The notes below the pieces were generated by a model, which did not search any database, was not told the DNA's origin, and worked only from the letters and a program-made list of their open reading frames with translations. From positions 1-23,121 of the forward strand of contig JAFLKA010000289.1 of assembly GCA_022712735.1 (NCBI GenBank): a stretch of 23,121 nt of DNA, read 5' to 3'. The DNA is from Marinosulfonomonas sp. GTDB lineage: Bacteria; Pseudomonadota; Alphaproteobacteria; Rhodobacterales; Rhodobacteraceae. Position 1 is the first letter of the stretch, and each line of letters opens with the position of its first letter. Both the position numbers and the translations under genes were made by a program. Shown here piece by piece: positions 1 through 8,256 of the stretch.

Positions 1-68
1 ATAAATCCAATTGCGTAGGCGATGGACAATCCGTTGCGGCTGGACCTCGATTTCTGAATGGCTACAAT
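1..68 (+). CRISPR. End of a type II-C CRISPR array (last repeat plus one spacer)
   Basis: A 36-bp sequence at 33-68, beginning GTTGCGGCTGG and ending GGCTACAAT, has the form of type II-C repeats. Its reverse complement matches the anti-repeat of the tracrRNA at 4750-4778, which proves its identity independently. Bases 1-2 (AT) fit the end of a preceding repeat, so 3-32 would be a 30-bp spacer, giving the usual 66-bp period. Only this part is visible; the array continues to the left. From the pairing direction, crRNA is transcribed on the plus strand, towards cas2 and opposite to the cas genes. The repeat ends in TACAAT, like the promoter-bearing repeats of Neisseria II-C arrays, but without the extended TG motif. 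The sequence after 68 is unique, so this is the array end next to cas2. Confidence 0.9.
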
Positions 69-80
69 AGTTCGGTGGGT

Positions 81-104
81 AACTCTTTGATAATACAAAG
101 AGTT
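81..104. terminator. Perfect hairpin between array end and cas2
   Basis: AACTCTTTG (81-89) and CAAAGAGTT (96-104) form a perfect 9-bp stem around the loop ATAATA. It lies between the convergent ends of the CRISPR array and cas2, so a bidirectional transcription stop is a reasonable reading. There is no run of T on either side, so factor-independent termination is uncertain. A role as an array boundary or adaptation signal cannot be excluded. Confidence 0.45.
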
Positions 105-141
105 CCTACTGTTCTGTTGTGGTTTTCCATAACGAATCGCA

Positions 142-486
142 TCAAAACATCACTAGTTGGTCCGGATTCTTTCGGGCCGCACGGCGACCCTGATCCGAGA
201 AATGTATAATATCGCGATATTGCCTGTCAGTAAAGTTGAGAATCTGCACGTCGCCCCAGTCGGGTAATACACGTTCGATTCGACCTACGCGGGTAACAAA
301 AGCCTCTTTTCCATTCACAAAACGGGCGTAGACAGAAAATTGACTGCGTTCGAACCCTTCATCAAGCAGAAAATTGCGAAATTTTCCGGCGGCTTTGCGT
401 CGCGGTTTGGAATCGGTCGGAAGGTCGAACATTACAAGTATCCACATGAGCCTATATCCACTGAGATGGGTGATCGGTTTGTTCAT
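142..486 (-). CDS. cas2: CRISPR-associated endonuclease Cas2 (type II-C)
   Basis: This 114-residue protein has the Cas2 ferredoxin-like fold signature. The first strand MWILVMFDLPT (14-24) carries the conserved Asp of the family (D21), and a segment around 48-56 (ERSQFSVYARF) matches the usual second motif. Cas2 forms the Cas1-Cas2 integrase complex that inserts new spacers. Its length is slightly above the family norm because of a 13-residue N-terminal extension. The chosen ATG overlaps the cas1 stop codon in an ATGA, which supports translational coupling and this start; the internal Met14 is the alternative. It is the last gene of the cas9-cas1-cas2 operon and ends about 70 bp from the last repeat, the standard II-C order. 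Nothing looks broken. Confidence 0.95.
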   Translation of the reverse strand: MNKPITHLSGYRLMWILVMFDLPTDSKPRRKAAGKFRNFLLDEGFERSQFSVYARFVNGKEAFVTRVGRIERVLPDWGDVQILNFTDRQYRDIIHFSDQGRRAARKNPDQLVMF

Positions 487-1406
487 TTCCCCAGCCCAGC
501 CAATGTCAGAGCGTCGGGGGGGCGTGGTAAAGCCAGTTCCAGTTTGCCGCGTTCAAAACTGAGGGCAAGTGACGTGGCGAGTTTGGTAAGGGCAACCGAG
601 ACGGGGCTGATGACCTCGCCCAGAGGTAAATCCAGCGCGATCAGGCGTGCCAACACCTGTTTTGCCGATGGCGTCACCTCGGGGCCTTCATTGGCGGCGA
701 TATTGCGCACCGTGCAATCGACCAGCGGTCGGAAGGGTTCCATCAGATCATCGGCCAGCGCGAATGCATTGCCGCGATTGGTGTGGAACAGCCCGATTGT
801 CGGGTGCAGGCCTGCGGCAACGACGGCACGCGATGTAGTGGCCCGCAAGACGGTATAGCCATAGTTGAGCAAGGCGTTAATGTCGGTGTGGCCCGCATCG
901 CGGCGAAATTCGGGGCCCATCATACGGGGCCAGTAGTGACGTGCGGCTTGGGCTTCGATGTTGGTGCTGTCGCCGGACTTAATCTCGCGGGTCATGCGGT
1001 CCAGTGTGCTGCGGGGCTGGCCTATCGAGGCGAGGGCAGCGGCCTGCATTTGCACCTTTGCAATGATGACTTGCTTCCATGCCTGTTTGATAAGGGGTGT
1101 TTTGGCCGCCCATTGTGCCCGCATCCGGGCACCTTGGGTATGGTGCCCTTCAAGGGGCCAAAGCACGGCACGGGGTTGATGGTTTGCCGCGCAAAGCACC
1201 AGCAATGCGCCACGATCCGCCAGTTCGACCAACAGGGACGTCGTCCATGTGATGCCGTGGGCGTGGACGATGACGGCGGCGATCTGGTCAAGCGGCACGC
1301 GGCCAACCTCGCGACCGTCTTCCTCGACCTTTAGAAACCCACGATCCCGCGACAGGTGCCGCCCGTCAGTGGCTATGTCAATTATCTGATCCAATGCATT
1401 AACCAA
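483..1406 (-). CDS. cas1: CRISPR-associated integrase Cas1 (type II-C)
   Basis: The 307-residue product is the usual size for Cas1. The N-terminal part is beta-rich (residues 1-90, with GITWTTSLLVELADRGA). The C-terminal helical catalytic domain has the metal ligands expected for the family: E151 in STNIEAQAARHYW, H208 in HPTIGLFH, and D219/D220 in ALADDLMEPFRP. Cas1 with Cas2 cuts and joins protospacer DNA into the array. It starts 48 bp after the cas9 stop and overlaps cas2 by 4 bp, so the three genes should be one transcript. There is no frameshift and all catalytic positions are present, so adaptation appears functional as far as sequence can tell. Confidence 0.96.
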   Translation of the reverse strand: MVNALDQIIDIATDGRHLSRDRGFLKVEEDGREVGRVPLDQIAAVIVHAHGITWTTSLLVELADRGALLVLCAANHQPRAVLWPLEGHHTQGARMRAQWAAKTPLIKQAWKQVIIAKVQMQAAALASIGQPRSTLDRMTREIKSGDSTNIEAQAARHYWPRMMGPEFRRDAGHTDINALLNYGYTVLRATTSRAVVAAGLHPTIGLFHTNRGNAFALADDLMEPFRPLVDCTVRNIAANEGPEVTPSAKQVLARLIALDLPLGEVISPVSVALTKLATSLALSFERGKLELALPRPPDALTLAGLGK

Positions 1407-1454
1407 TCTGTCTAATGGATTGGAATATAGCAGATATTTCGATTCGCTGGAAAT

Positions 1455-4400
1455 CTAGCCGGAATTGTTGCCGCGCGGATCACGGATTTGGCCGATTTCA
1501 TCAACATAGATGCGACGGATATTGGCGGCGATAAGTGGACCTGCCCCCATCTGGATGAGCTTGAACTGATCGCTTTTATCGCGGTCGCGGGCATCGGCAT
1601 TGCTTTCTGTGTGGGGTACAAGAAAAAGGCCGTTTGCCAGGCTGAGCTTTTGCACATAGCACACCAGTGGGCCAAGTTTCGGATGGTCCAGCGCAACCAT
1701 ATCCCGTTTGAAAATGCGCAACACTCGTTTGGCAGCCGGATGAGGGCGGCGGGGAGTGCCGGATTGGTGGGCCTCGAATGTGGTAACGACTTGCGGTTTG
1801 TATTTACCATCCGGCATTTTCCAGATTTCATAACAATGGTTTGAATCCCCCTTATAGCCCTTGAAGGCACGGCCCGATTTGTCATTGATATTAATAACAT
1901 CGAGGGCCTCGATCAGGCGCACATGGCGAATGCCCTGATAGGGGCCGGTTTTTGCAACAAAGACTTTGATGGCAGCCTCGAAGTCCTTGGCCTCACGATC
2001 TTTGGTGGTAACCCGCAGCATCCGTTGCAAATCAGGGTCGCGGATTTTGTCGATCATGGCAGGGGTCAGGTTGTCGATTGGTTTGCGGGTCACAACCAGC
2101 GCAGCGCCTTTGTAGTTAACCTCGTCCGTCAGCCCATAGGCGGTGTCGTTGTGCAACTGTCCCGCTGTGGTGTCATTGCCGGATTTGCGCGCACTCAGAT
2201 CAATACGGCCATGATCAGCGCGGTGACTGACAATGATCTGGTCCAGACTTGCCTTGATGTCATCGCGAAAACCCTCCCAAGGCGGCGGGACGCTGGCCGC
2301 AAAATGTTCCAACCCGTCCTCTTTTTCTTGTTTGGCTTTGTCGGCAATTTTCTTGACCAGCGCACGGTCGGTGGCCGCGATCACAGCCGCATCAATGGCG
2401 TGGTGACGGTGGTCCTGACGGTTCTTTTTCTTGACAGTTGGCCGGTTGTGGTCCGGCAGCAGTGAATTCAGTCCCCAATGGCGGCGCAGCATTTCGGTCA
2501 AGCGACCCGGCACCACCCAAACGTGGCCGCCTTCGGTATAAAGCGCGTCCAGATATTGGCGGGCGATGCGCGATAGATACTGGGTGTCGACCAGCTGGCG
2601 GTCCAGAAAGCCCTTGGTCTCCTCGAATTGCTCCATCGCATCGGGGGCAAAGCGCCAAGCCTTGTTTGCTTTCAGGTTTTTCAGGTTGGCGGCGATTTTA
2701 TCCCAGCGTGGCGTGTTGCCCCATGCTTCCCACGGGGTCTTGTTGCGCTTTTCGCGGTTAGCTTCGCGCAAGCATAGGGTGCGGTTGGAAAAACTGTCGT
2801 CCAAGGTGCGTGAGTAGGGCAGGATATGATCGACATCGCATTCGCCGCTAAACAGCATCCCCGCAGATATGCGGGCACCGGTATAGGGGCAGAGGCGCGT
2901 TATCGGGTCAGAGCCCAATTCCTCCCACAGACGCAGGATCATCCGGTTTCTGCCGGTATTGGATTGCTTCAGTTCATCGACCAGCTTTTCCCCGCGCATA
3001 ATCGCGGCAGTGGTGTTCTTTTTGATCGTGATGTTGATTTCTTTCTTCTGCGCCTCGGAATTCTTCAGATCCCGCGCCAGTTCGACGACAATTTGCGTAG
3101 GTTTGCCGTATTCAGTGATGATCCGGTTCAGCATCCGGCGCAGCTGGTTCAGGCCGATATGCACGGTCGGGTTGGTGATGCGGCCATAGCGAGTGATGTC
3201 ATCATCATTTGGCTCCTGAGTGCCGGGAATAACGTGGCGGTCAAGAATTTCGCCGTAATAGGGCAGGGCATCCAACACTTCGCCCGTGCGCATGTCGGAA
3301 TGGTGCCAGCCACATTTTTCCACGGCCTCGTTGTAGGTCAGAACCTCGGTCTTCAGATGGGCAAGGATGTTACGGGTGGCGGTTTCACCGATGCGTCCAT
3401 AGCCTTCGGGCAGGGGGGCATCAGCGGCGGCGGTGGCATGTTCAGCATCCAGTCCGTGTTTGGCCATCAGCCATTTGATCAGCACATCGCGGTTTTCGTC
3501 ATCACGCAGGCGTTGGATCAGCGCCCATTGCACGTCCGCGTCCAGCTTACTCCAGTTCGGTCCAAACCGGTCGGGATGCGACAGACTGGAGCGCACCAGA
3601 TCACAAGCGATGGCATCGCGGGTCTGGGTCTCGAGGGTGAAATTTTCGTCAGGCAGCAGTTTGATTACCTTGCCCAAGGCTTTGAGTTTGAGGCTCATAC
3701 CGCTCAGGGATTTGGTGTGTTTCTTTTGGTTTAGTGCAAGGATTACCGTATCGCGCTGGTCTATCGTCAGGGGGCGTTTGGGTTGCGCATCTGCCGTGAT
3801 GCGCAGATTGTTCACTGTTTCATACAATATGCGCATCTGGGTCATAGGGTGGGCCTTGGCCAGACGGGGTTCATCCACAAACAGGCAGCGCCCGACCTTT
3901 GGTGCCTTGAGGGGACGTTGATAAAAGATGGTTTCAAACAGGCTGCCGTGCAGGGTGTCGGTCAGTTCGGGATGATGCGTGGCTTGCGTGTTCCACAATT
4001 GATTGAACTCTTCTTCCAGATGACTGCGGTCAGGATAAAAATCATAGGCCATAACCGGTTTGCCGTCTTCGCTGTCCTGATGCAAAGTCAGGCGGGTCCG
4101 CACCGAAGGGGTGGCCCGCGGGGTTGGGGCCGCTATGCGGCGCATATGCAGGAATTCACCATATGATCGCGCGCCAGCGGCCATCATAGCCTGTTCCAGA
4201 CGCGCTGTGCCTTGCTTGATTTTACCAGCTTCGTTATCGCCGCCATCGGTTTTGCGGTTTGATTTGAAACCACGGCGCTGGTTCAGATGAAACAGGGCCC
4301 GGCCCAGATGGGTCAGAGGGAGTTTCTGATCTAGCCCTTTGGCACGAAGGGCATAAGGGTCCAGTTGCTCCAGTTTTTTGGACTCAACCGGATCAGTTGG

Positions 4401-4643
4401 CATCAATCCTGCTTCGGCGAGCCGCTGCATTAAAACAGTTCTGCGGCGCAAGAACCGGTCACGGCGGCGGCGGGCCGCGCGGGCGACACGGCGATCAACC
4501 GCTAGGGAGCTTTTAGACTTAGGGTCACGCCCGTCAGAGAATATCCGCACGCCGCTGTCGATGATCGAAACGGGGCGGCCCGCTTCTAACTTATAGAGCC
4601 ACCAGCCAATGGAATTTGTGCCTATATCAAGACCTAAACGCAT
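1455..4643 (-). CDS. cas9: Type II-C CRISPR effector nuclease Cas9
   Basis: This 1,062-residue, RNA-guided DNA nuclease is in the compact II-C size range. RuvC-I is at the N-terminus (MRLGLDIGTNSIGW, D6). It is followed by an Arg-rich bridge helix at about 50-75 (VARAARRRRDRFLRRR) and a helical recognition lobe to about 510. RuvC-II is PTQIVVELARD (E521). The HNH domain is around 585-640, with ECDVDHILPYS giving H606 and N629 at the expected +23 spacing. RuvC-III is HRHHAIDAAVIAA (H748, D751). The PAM-interacting region is C-terminal to about 800. All catalytic residues are present, so both strands should be cut. AGGAG sits 6 nt before the ATG. It leads the cas operon and is divergent from the tracrRNA. 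PAM preference cannot be read from sequence alone. Confidence 0.97.
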   Translation of the reverse strand: MRLGLDIGTNSIGWWLYKLEAGRPVSIIDSGVRIFSDGRDPKSKSSLAVDRRVARAARRRRDRFLRRRTVLMQRLAEAGLMPTDPVESKKLEQLDPYALRAKGLDQKLPLTHLGRALFHLNQRRGFKSNRKTDGGDNEAGKIKQGTARLEQAMMAAGARSYGEFLHMRRIAAPTPRATPSVRTRLTLHQDSEDGKPVMAYDFYPDRSHLEEEFNQLWNTQATHHPELTDTLHGSLFETIFYQRPLKAPKVGRCLFVDEPRLAKAHPMTQMRILYETVNNLRITADAQPKRPLTIDQRDTVILALNQKKHTKSLSGMSLKLKALGKVIKLLPDENFTLETQTRDAIACDLVRSSLSHPDRFGPNWSKLDADVQWALIQRLRDDENRDVLIKWLMAKHGLDAEHATAAADAPLPEGYGRIGETATRNILAHLKTEVLTYNEAVEKCGWHHSDMRTGEVLDALPYYGEILDRHVIPGTQEPNDDDITRYGRITNPTVHIGLNQLRRMLNRIITEYGKPTQIVVELARDLKNSEAQKKEINITIKKNTTAAIMRGEKLVDELKQSNTGRNRMILRLWEELGSDPITRLCPYTGARISAGMLFSGECDVDHILPYSRTLDDSFSNRTLCLREANREKRNKTPWEAWGNTPRWDKIAANLKNLKANKAWRFAPDAMEQFEETKGFLDRQLVDTQYLSRIARQYLDALYTEGGHVWVVPGRLTEMLRRHWGLNSLLPDHNRPTVKKKNRQDHRHHAIDAAVIAATDRALVKKIADKAKQEKEDGLEHFAASVPPPWEGFRDDIKASLDQIIVSHRADHGRIDLSARKSGNDTTAGQLHNDTAYGLTDEVNYKGAALVVTRKPIDNLTPAMIDKIRDPDLQRMLRVTTKDREAKDFEAAIKVFVAKTGPYQGIRHVRLIEALDVININDKSGRAFKGYKGDSNHCYEIWKMPDGKYKPQVVTTFEAHQSGTPRRPHPAAKRVLRIFKRDMVALDHPKLGPLVCYVQKLSLANGLFLVPHTESNADARDRDKSDQFKLIQMGAGPLIAANIRRIYVDEIGQIRDPRGNNSG

Positions 4644-4749
4644 AGAATGCTCCTGAAATAATCTAATTAGTCCAGTTGGGAGGAACTCGGAATGGTTGTC
4701 AATGGCATTAGCGTATTGACTGTGGCGGGAAATCAGTGCAGTTTTAGAT
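4644..4749. promoter_or_regulatory. Divergent promoter region between cas9 and tracrRNA
   Basis: This 106-bp gap must hold the leftward cas9 promoter and the rightward tracrRNA promoter. A TTGACA-like box is seen on each strand: minus strand at 4702-4697 and plus strand TTGACT at 4716-4721. No convincing -10 box follows either at 17 bp; the plus strand has a weak TTAGAT at 4744-4749. The boxes are therefore only suggestive. Confidence 0.4.
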
Positions 4750-4830
4750 CATTCAGAAATCGTGGTCGAGCCGTTAACAAGTAGCTTAGACTGCACCACA
4801 TTGAAGCGTAGGCTACGGCCTGCGCTTTTT
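4750..4830 (+). ncRNA. tracrRNA of the type II-C system
   Basis: The anti-repeat at 4750-4778 is nearly the reverse complement of the array repeat: 13 contiguous bases CATTCAGAAATCG (4750-4762) match exactly, followed by GGTC and AGCCG blocks with single mismatches. Downstream come a short nexus region around AAGTAGCTTAGACTG (4779-4793) and a CACCACATTG linker typical of II-C tracrRNAs. A Rho-independent terminator follows: 9-bp stem 4805-4813/4818-4826 with one G-U pair, loop TACG closed by C-G (a UNCG-type tetraloop), then T at 4826-4830. It guides crRNA maturation and loads Cas9. The exact 5' end is unknown because the promoter is weak; it could start some bases upstream of 4750. Confidence 0.92.
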
Positions 4831-4902
4831 GTTTGCAAGTTTGTGAAACCTACCCAGTCGTCGGATCAAATTTGTATTATGCCCGCAATGCGTAATTATT
4901 CG

Positions 4903-4918
4903 CCTCAATATATTGAGG
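4903..4918. repeat. Perfect 16-bp palindrome at the end of the replication-relaxation gene
   Basis: CCTCAATA/TATTGAGG is a perfect 8+8 palindrome covering the stop codon and last codons of the 4905-5789 gene. With no loop it cannot form a normal terminator hairpin without opening its centre. It may be a protein-binding site or part of a stop signal between this gene and the convergent tracrRNA. The remainder of 4831-4902 shows no gene. Confidence 0.35.
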
Positions 4919-5789
4919 ATGCCTGTTCTGAATGTCTGTCCCAGGTATTCAGAAACAATCCTTCCCACAAAACCGTAGGATTGTGTTGGCGATCAAACCC
5001 ATCGGCAACTTGCGCCAGTATCGACTTTGCGGCCTCGCCGCCTTGTTTCGTCACTATCTCCAAGAACCGCTGTTCATTCACCCTGCTACTAAACACCCAC
5101 AGCACCAACAAATTCGCCTTCAACCCATAATGCGATTTGTATAATTTCTGCTCAATCAACTGCCGATACAGATCAATTGACCGTGCATAGCTCTTGCGGG
5201 CTGTGGGGCTGGTTTTCGGCTCTGTGCCACGATCAACTTCCAACGCAAAGACGCGGTAGCTACCACCGTAATCCAGTGCGAACAGCTGATCGGGGATGAG
5301 CTTTTGGGCGCCAACTGGAATAGCTAAGGGCGCGTTCTTGATAGCGAGGATTTCATGAGCTGGGATGTAGCGGACGCCTTCGCGGGCGGCGGCGATGTCA
5401 ATTGAACTGGTGATGCAAGACGTCATGTATCCATGCCACCAATGGCCGGTTGGCCGCACGGTTGGCTCGGCTATGCCTAGATCAAACAAATGGTCTTTTG
5501 CTTGCTTTGTCAGGTCATAAATATACGGATTGAAACTGGTGTGTTCAGTAGCGCGTTGTTGGCGCGGCAGCATCAGGAACCCACCAGCCCGTAGCTTCTG
5601 CAATTGGCGCAATGCTGTGTCTTTGCAGCGGTGCGTGTTGCGGGTCAGCTCATACAGATAGGTGGAAGATTGCGGGCCGTGGCGCTCGATGTGTTTGAGC
5701 CAGCGGACCTCGCGCGGCATCGGGCGCACATGCGCTTGGGGCGTTATGTGGTGGAATGTTGAGCGGCCTAATGCGTCAGTCTGTTTCAT
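4905..5789 (-). CDS. Replication-relaxation family protein (winged helix plus PD-(D/E)-like core)
   Basis: The 294-residue product has a winged-helix-like N-terminal half (about 27-100: REVRWLKHIERHGPQSSTYL then DTALRQLQKLRAGGFL) ending in YDLTKQAKDHLFDLG. The second half has IPDQLFAL (165-172) and FALEVDRGTEP (181-191), the pattern of the replication-relaxation (Replic_Relax) family found on mobile elements of Gram-positive and Gram-negative bacteria. The PD...ExD arrangement looks like a PD-(D/E)XK nuclease-type fold; catalytic activity is my inference. It starts 19 bp after the TraD-like ATPase and is the last gene of the leftward block, which suggests a role in DNA processing for transfer or replication. 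No good Shine-Dalgarno is seen, so expression may depend on coupling. Confidence 0.7.
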   Translation of the reverse strand: MKQTDALGRSTFHHITPQAHVRPMPREVRWLKHIERHGPQSSTYLYELTRNTHRCKDTALRQLQKLRAGGFLMLPRQQRATEHTSFNPYIYDLTKQAKDHLFDLGIAEPTVRPTGHWWHGYMTSCITSSIDIAAAREGVRYIPAHEILAIKNAPLAIPVGAQKLIPDQLFALDYGGSYRVFALEVDRGTEPKTSPTARKSYARSIDLYRQLIEQKLYKSHYGLKANLLVLWVFSSRVNEQRFLEIVTKQGGEAAKSILAQVADGFDRQHNPTVLWEGLFLNTWDRHSEQASSIY

Positions 5790-5808
5790 AGAGCCAGATT
5801 AGCGGAAG

Positions 5809-7884
5809 TCACAGCTCCGGCGAAGGCTTGGTGGGGTCATCGTCGGGATTATCTTGCATATCGTCGGGTTCTTGGTTCTGCGTTGGCTCGCTATGTTCAG
5901 GTGCTTTCTTCCATGGTTCAGCATAGGATTTCCGGCTGTGTTTGCGGATGGCCTCGATCTCTTCCTTTGAAGCTTGTGGCCGCTTTTCCAGCACAAAGAA
6001 TGGAAAAGATATTGGCACAGCACGCTCGGTCAGACCCCGCACAAAGGTCGCGAAAGTGCCTTTGGGTTGGTGCTGGATCATTTCCGCATCAGCAGACATT
6101 TGCCCTGCTAATGTGCGGGCGTCACGGGCAGATACACCACCGGCCAGTTTGATCGAGGTATTGGCTTCAAAGGCCTCCTGCAGGCCCGAGGTGAGCTGTC
6201 CGAGGTATTGGTGGGCCATGATCATGCCAACACGGTATTTACGCGCCTGAGAGAGGATCAGGCCGATGTTTTGATCGAAGTAGTCTTGGGCTTCGTCAAT
6301 GTAGACCATGGCGGGCATACGCTGATTGTCTGGCAGTGTGGCGCGTTCCTGGGCGGCTTGGGCAATCATTGCAATGAAGAAGCGGCCAAGGATTTGGGTG
6401 CCTTGTTCTTTCAGCAGTGACTTTGAGGTGTTGATCAGGATCAGCTTGCCAGCATTCAGTTCCGTGAACATGTCAAACTTGGATTGTGGGTTGGAAAACA
6501 TCCGCTCGAAGGTTTGATTTTCCAGCACCCCATAGAGGCGGCGCAGCACTTGGGTTTTCGTGTTGGTGAACTCTTTGCTGTCAAATTCAGTTTCAAAGAA
6601 GCGACGTGGGGTGCCTTCCAGCTTGGCAATGTGTTCCTGATACTTTGCTGTGCCGCCAGGTTCCATCAACTCGCGCAGCGTATGGATGGTGGCGTCGGGG
6701 ATATGGAACATCAATCGCGTCACATATCGAAACACCACACTTTGCTTGGCGGTCATACCGGCGGATAGCAGCGAGCCCAGCACGAAGTCATAGAGCTCAA
6801 TGATGGAATTGGTCAGGCGTTCGCGTTCCAGATCATTGTATGAGGCAAGGCGGTCCTGACCGACCGAGAACAGATTGAGGCTGACCGGATAGGTAATGTC
6901 CTCGGGATCAATCAGAACGATCTTTTCTGGGGGCAGGGCGCAGGAGGCAAGGATGGTGTTGATCAGATCCCCTTGGCTGTCGATCACCACTACAGATTTG
7001 TCACCTCGCACCACGTCAGCCAGATCCTTGGCAATGAAGTATTGCAGTGTCTGGGTTTTGCCATGACCACTACCGGCCACCATATGCATGTGTTCAAAGC
7101 GTGATTGCTCAGGGATGGCAAAGGGGGTGCGCAGGGTGAACAGGTCTTTGAGTATGGTGCCGCTCAGATAGGTACCAACCACATCGGTGCCTTTGTAGTC
7201 GGTGGGGTAAATTGGTTGGGTGCGATGGGTGCGGTGTAGGTTGGCATCCAGACGATCCCGCAGCGCTTTGAAGTGGTTGTAGTCATTGTCATTAAAGAAC
7301 GGTGCGATTATGTTTTGTACGGCTTGACCGAGCGGATGGGCAAACTGGGTGATCTCGACCAACACATCGCCTTCAATCGGCGGGGCAACTTGTGCAATCG
7401 CCGCTAGGCTTTGCGAGATGATCTCCAGGGCTGAGAGTACCATCACCCGATCAGAACGGGCTTGACCGGCACGAGCCAGCATATCGCGATACCTCGCGCC
7501 CTCTACCGTATTGCACAGGGCTGGTAGTGGCGGGATTTCAGGCATCAGGCCCTCTTGGGCAAACAGCGTCTTGCCGATCTCTAGAAGCTGTATGCGAAGC
7601 GCTGTGGGTGTGTCTGGTGGCCAGTGTTGCGCGAGGGCTGTTTCCACCTCTGCATCGGATAGGTGAACACTTCCAGAGAGTGCGTGATCATACAATAGCT
7701 GGGTTTCTTCACGAGCCAATCTTTCCAAGCGTTTTGGGCTTTCGGTGTACAGGCGGTAGAACACATAGGCAGGCATGCCGACCAGAATGATTGGCGTGAT
7801 GATCAGCGCCAAGAGCAGCAACATCGCCACAACCACAAAGGACAGAAAGTCACCGGCAAAGCTCGTGTTTGATCCTTGGGCCAT
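5809..7884 (-). CDS. Membrane-anchored VirD4/TraD-like coupling ATPase
   Basis: This 691-residue ATPase starts with a long hydrophobic segment at about 14-45 (FVVVAMLLLLALIITPIILV), probably one or two membrane spans. A helical region to about 240 follows, then a P-loop motor domain: Walker A AGSGHGKTQ at 270-278 (K276) and Walker B MVYIDEAQD at 526-534 (D530, E531). The segment SVVVIDSQGDLIN (297-309) and the C-terminal part resemble the TraD/TraG DNA-pumping family of type IV secretion. The last 45 residues are an acidic, Pro-rich tail. It should bring DNA to, or pump it through, a membrane channel. Its ATG overlaps the stop of the broken small gene (ATGA). No T4SS channel gene is in view, so the partner machinery is unknown. 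Confidence 0.8.
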   Translation of the reverse strand: MAQGSNTSFAGDFLSFVVVAMLLLLALIITPIILVGMPAYVFYRLYTESPKRLERLAREETQLLYDHALSGSVHLSDAEVETALAQHWPPDTPTALRIQLLEIGKTLFAQEGLMPEIPPLPALCNTVEGARYRDMLARAGQARSDRVMVLSALEIISQSLAAIAQVAPPIEGDVLVEITQFAHPLGQAVQNIIAPFFNDNDYNHFKALRDRLDANLHRTHRTQPIYPTDYKGTDVVGTYLSGTILKDLFTLRTPFAIPEQSRFEHMHMVAGSGHGKTQTLQYFIAKDLADVVRGDKSVVVIDSQGDLINTILASCALPPEKIVLIDPEDITYPVSLNLFSVGQDRLASYNDLERERLTNSIIELYDFVLGSLLSAGMTAKQSVVFRYVTRLMFHIPDATIHTLRELMEPGGTAKYQEHIAKLEGTPRRFFETEFDSKEFTNTKTQVLRRLYGVLENQTFERMFSNPQSKFDMFTELNAGKLILINTSKSLLKEQGTQILGRFFIAMIAQAAQERATLPDNQRMPAMVYIDEAQDYFDQNIGLILSQARKYRVGMIMAHQYLGQLTSGLQEAFEANTSIKLAGGVSARDARTLAGQMSADAEMIQHQPKGTFATFVRGLTERAVPISFPFFVLEKRPQASKEEIEAIRKHSRKSYAEPWKKAPEHSEPTQNQEPDDMQDNPDDDPTKPSPEL

Positions 7885-8243
7885 CAGAACTCAACCACGG
7901 TGTGTTTGCCGGTTTCTGCATTGTCCGATAGCCAGAGTTTCATCTGCTGCATTACGGCCAGCAGGTCTTCTTCGTAGATTTTGGATTTTGACGGTGTGGC
8001 GCAGAGAAACTGATCCGTTTTGCCATCCATCAAATGTTCAACCCGTAGCTCGAACTTTTCATCCCGCGCGTCATTCTTTGCATCGGCTGGACGACGATCA
8101 ACCAGCTTGGTTTTAAGTAATCCTCTTTGGCGAATGATCTATTTTTCTTCATGGGTAAAGGCAACGGTTAGATGAACCTCATGGAAGGTCTTCTTGAACA
8201 ACAGTCCCTTTCGTATCGTATGATGAGTGATTGAAACGCGCAT
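7884..8243 (-). pseudogene. Small conserved-looking gene broken by an in-frame amber codon
   Basis: Read from the ATG at 8243, the frame gives 34 residues (MRVSITHHTIRKGLLFKKTF...), a TAG at 8141-8139, and then 84 more codons in the same frame to a TGA at 7886-7884 (...LVDRRPADAKNDARDEKFEL..., ending HTVVEF). Both parts look like real protein, the frame does not shift, and the end overlaps the ATG of the TraD-like ATPase by 4 bp, as an intact operon gene would. One base change from CAG, GAG or AAG would explain the stop. The function is not recognised. Readthrough is unlikely, as TAG also ends cas9 here. Sequencing error, recent decay or translation restart after the stop are all possible. 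There is no clear ribosome site before 8243. Confidence 0.7.
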
Positions 8244-8256
8244 GAATATGTACCGT

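Noticed and set aside
69..141. Further degenerate CRISPR repeat beyond the last one
   Set aside because: No sequence similar to the 36-bp repeat is found here; only the 9-bp hairpin stands out.
340..858. Plus-strand ORFs opposite cas1 and cas2
   Set aside because: They are shadows of clearly identified cas genes on the other strand.
2826..3734. 302-aa plus-strand ORF opposite cas9
   Set aside because: It is antisense to the Cas9 frame, which has all its catalytic motifs intact. No known motif was seen in the shadow.
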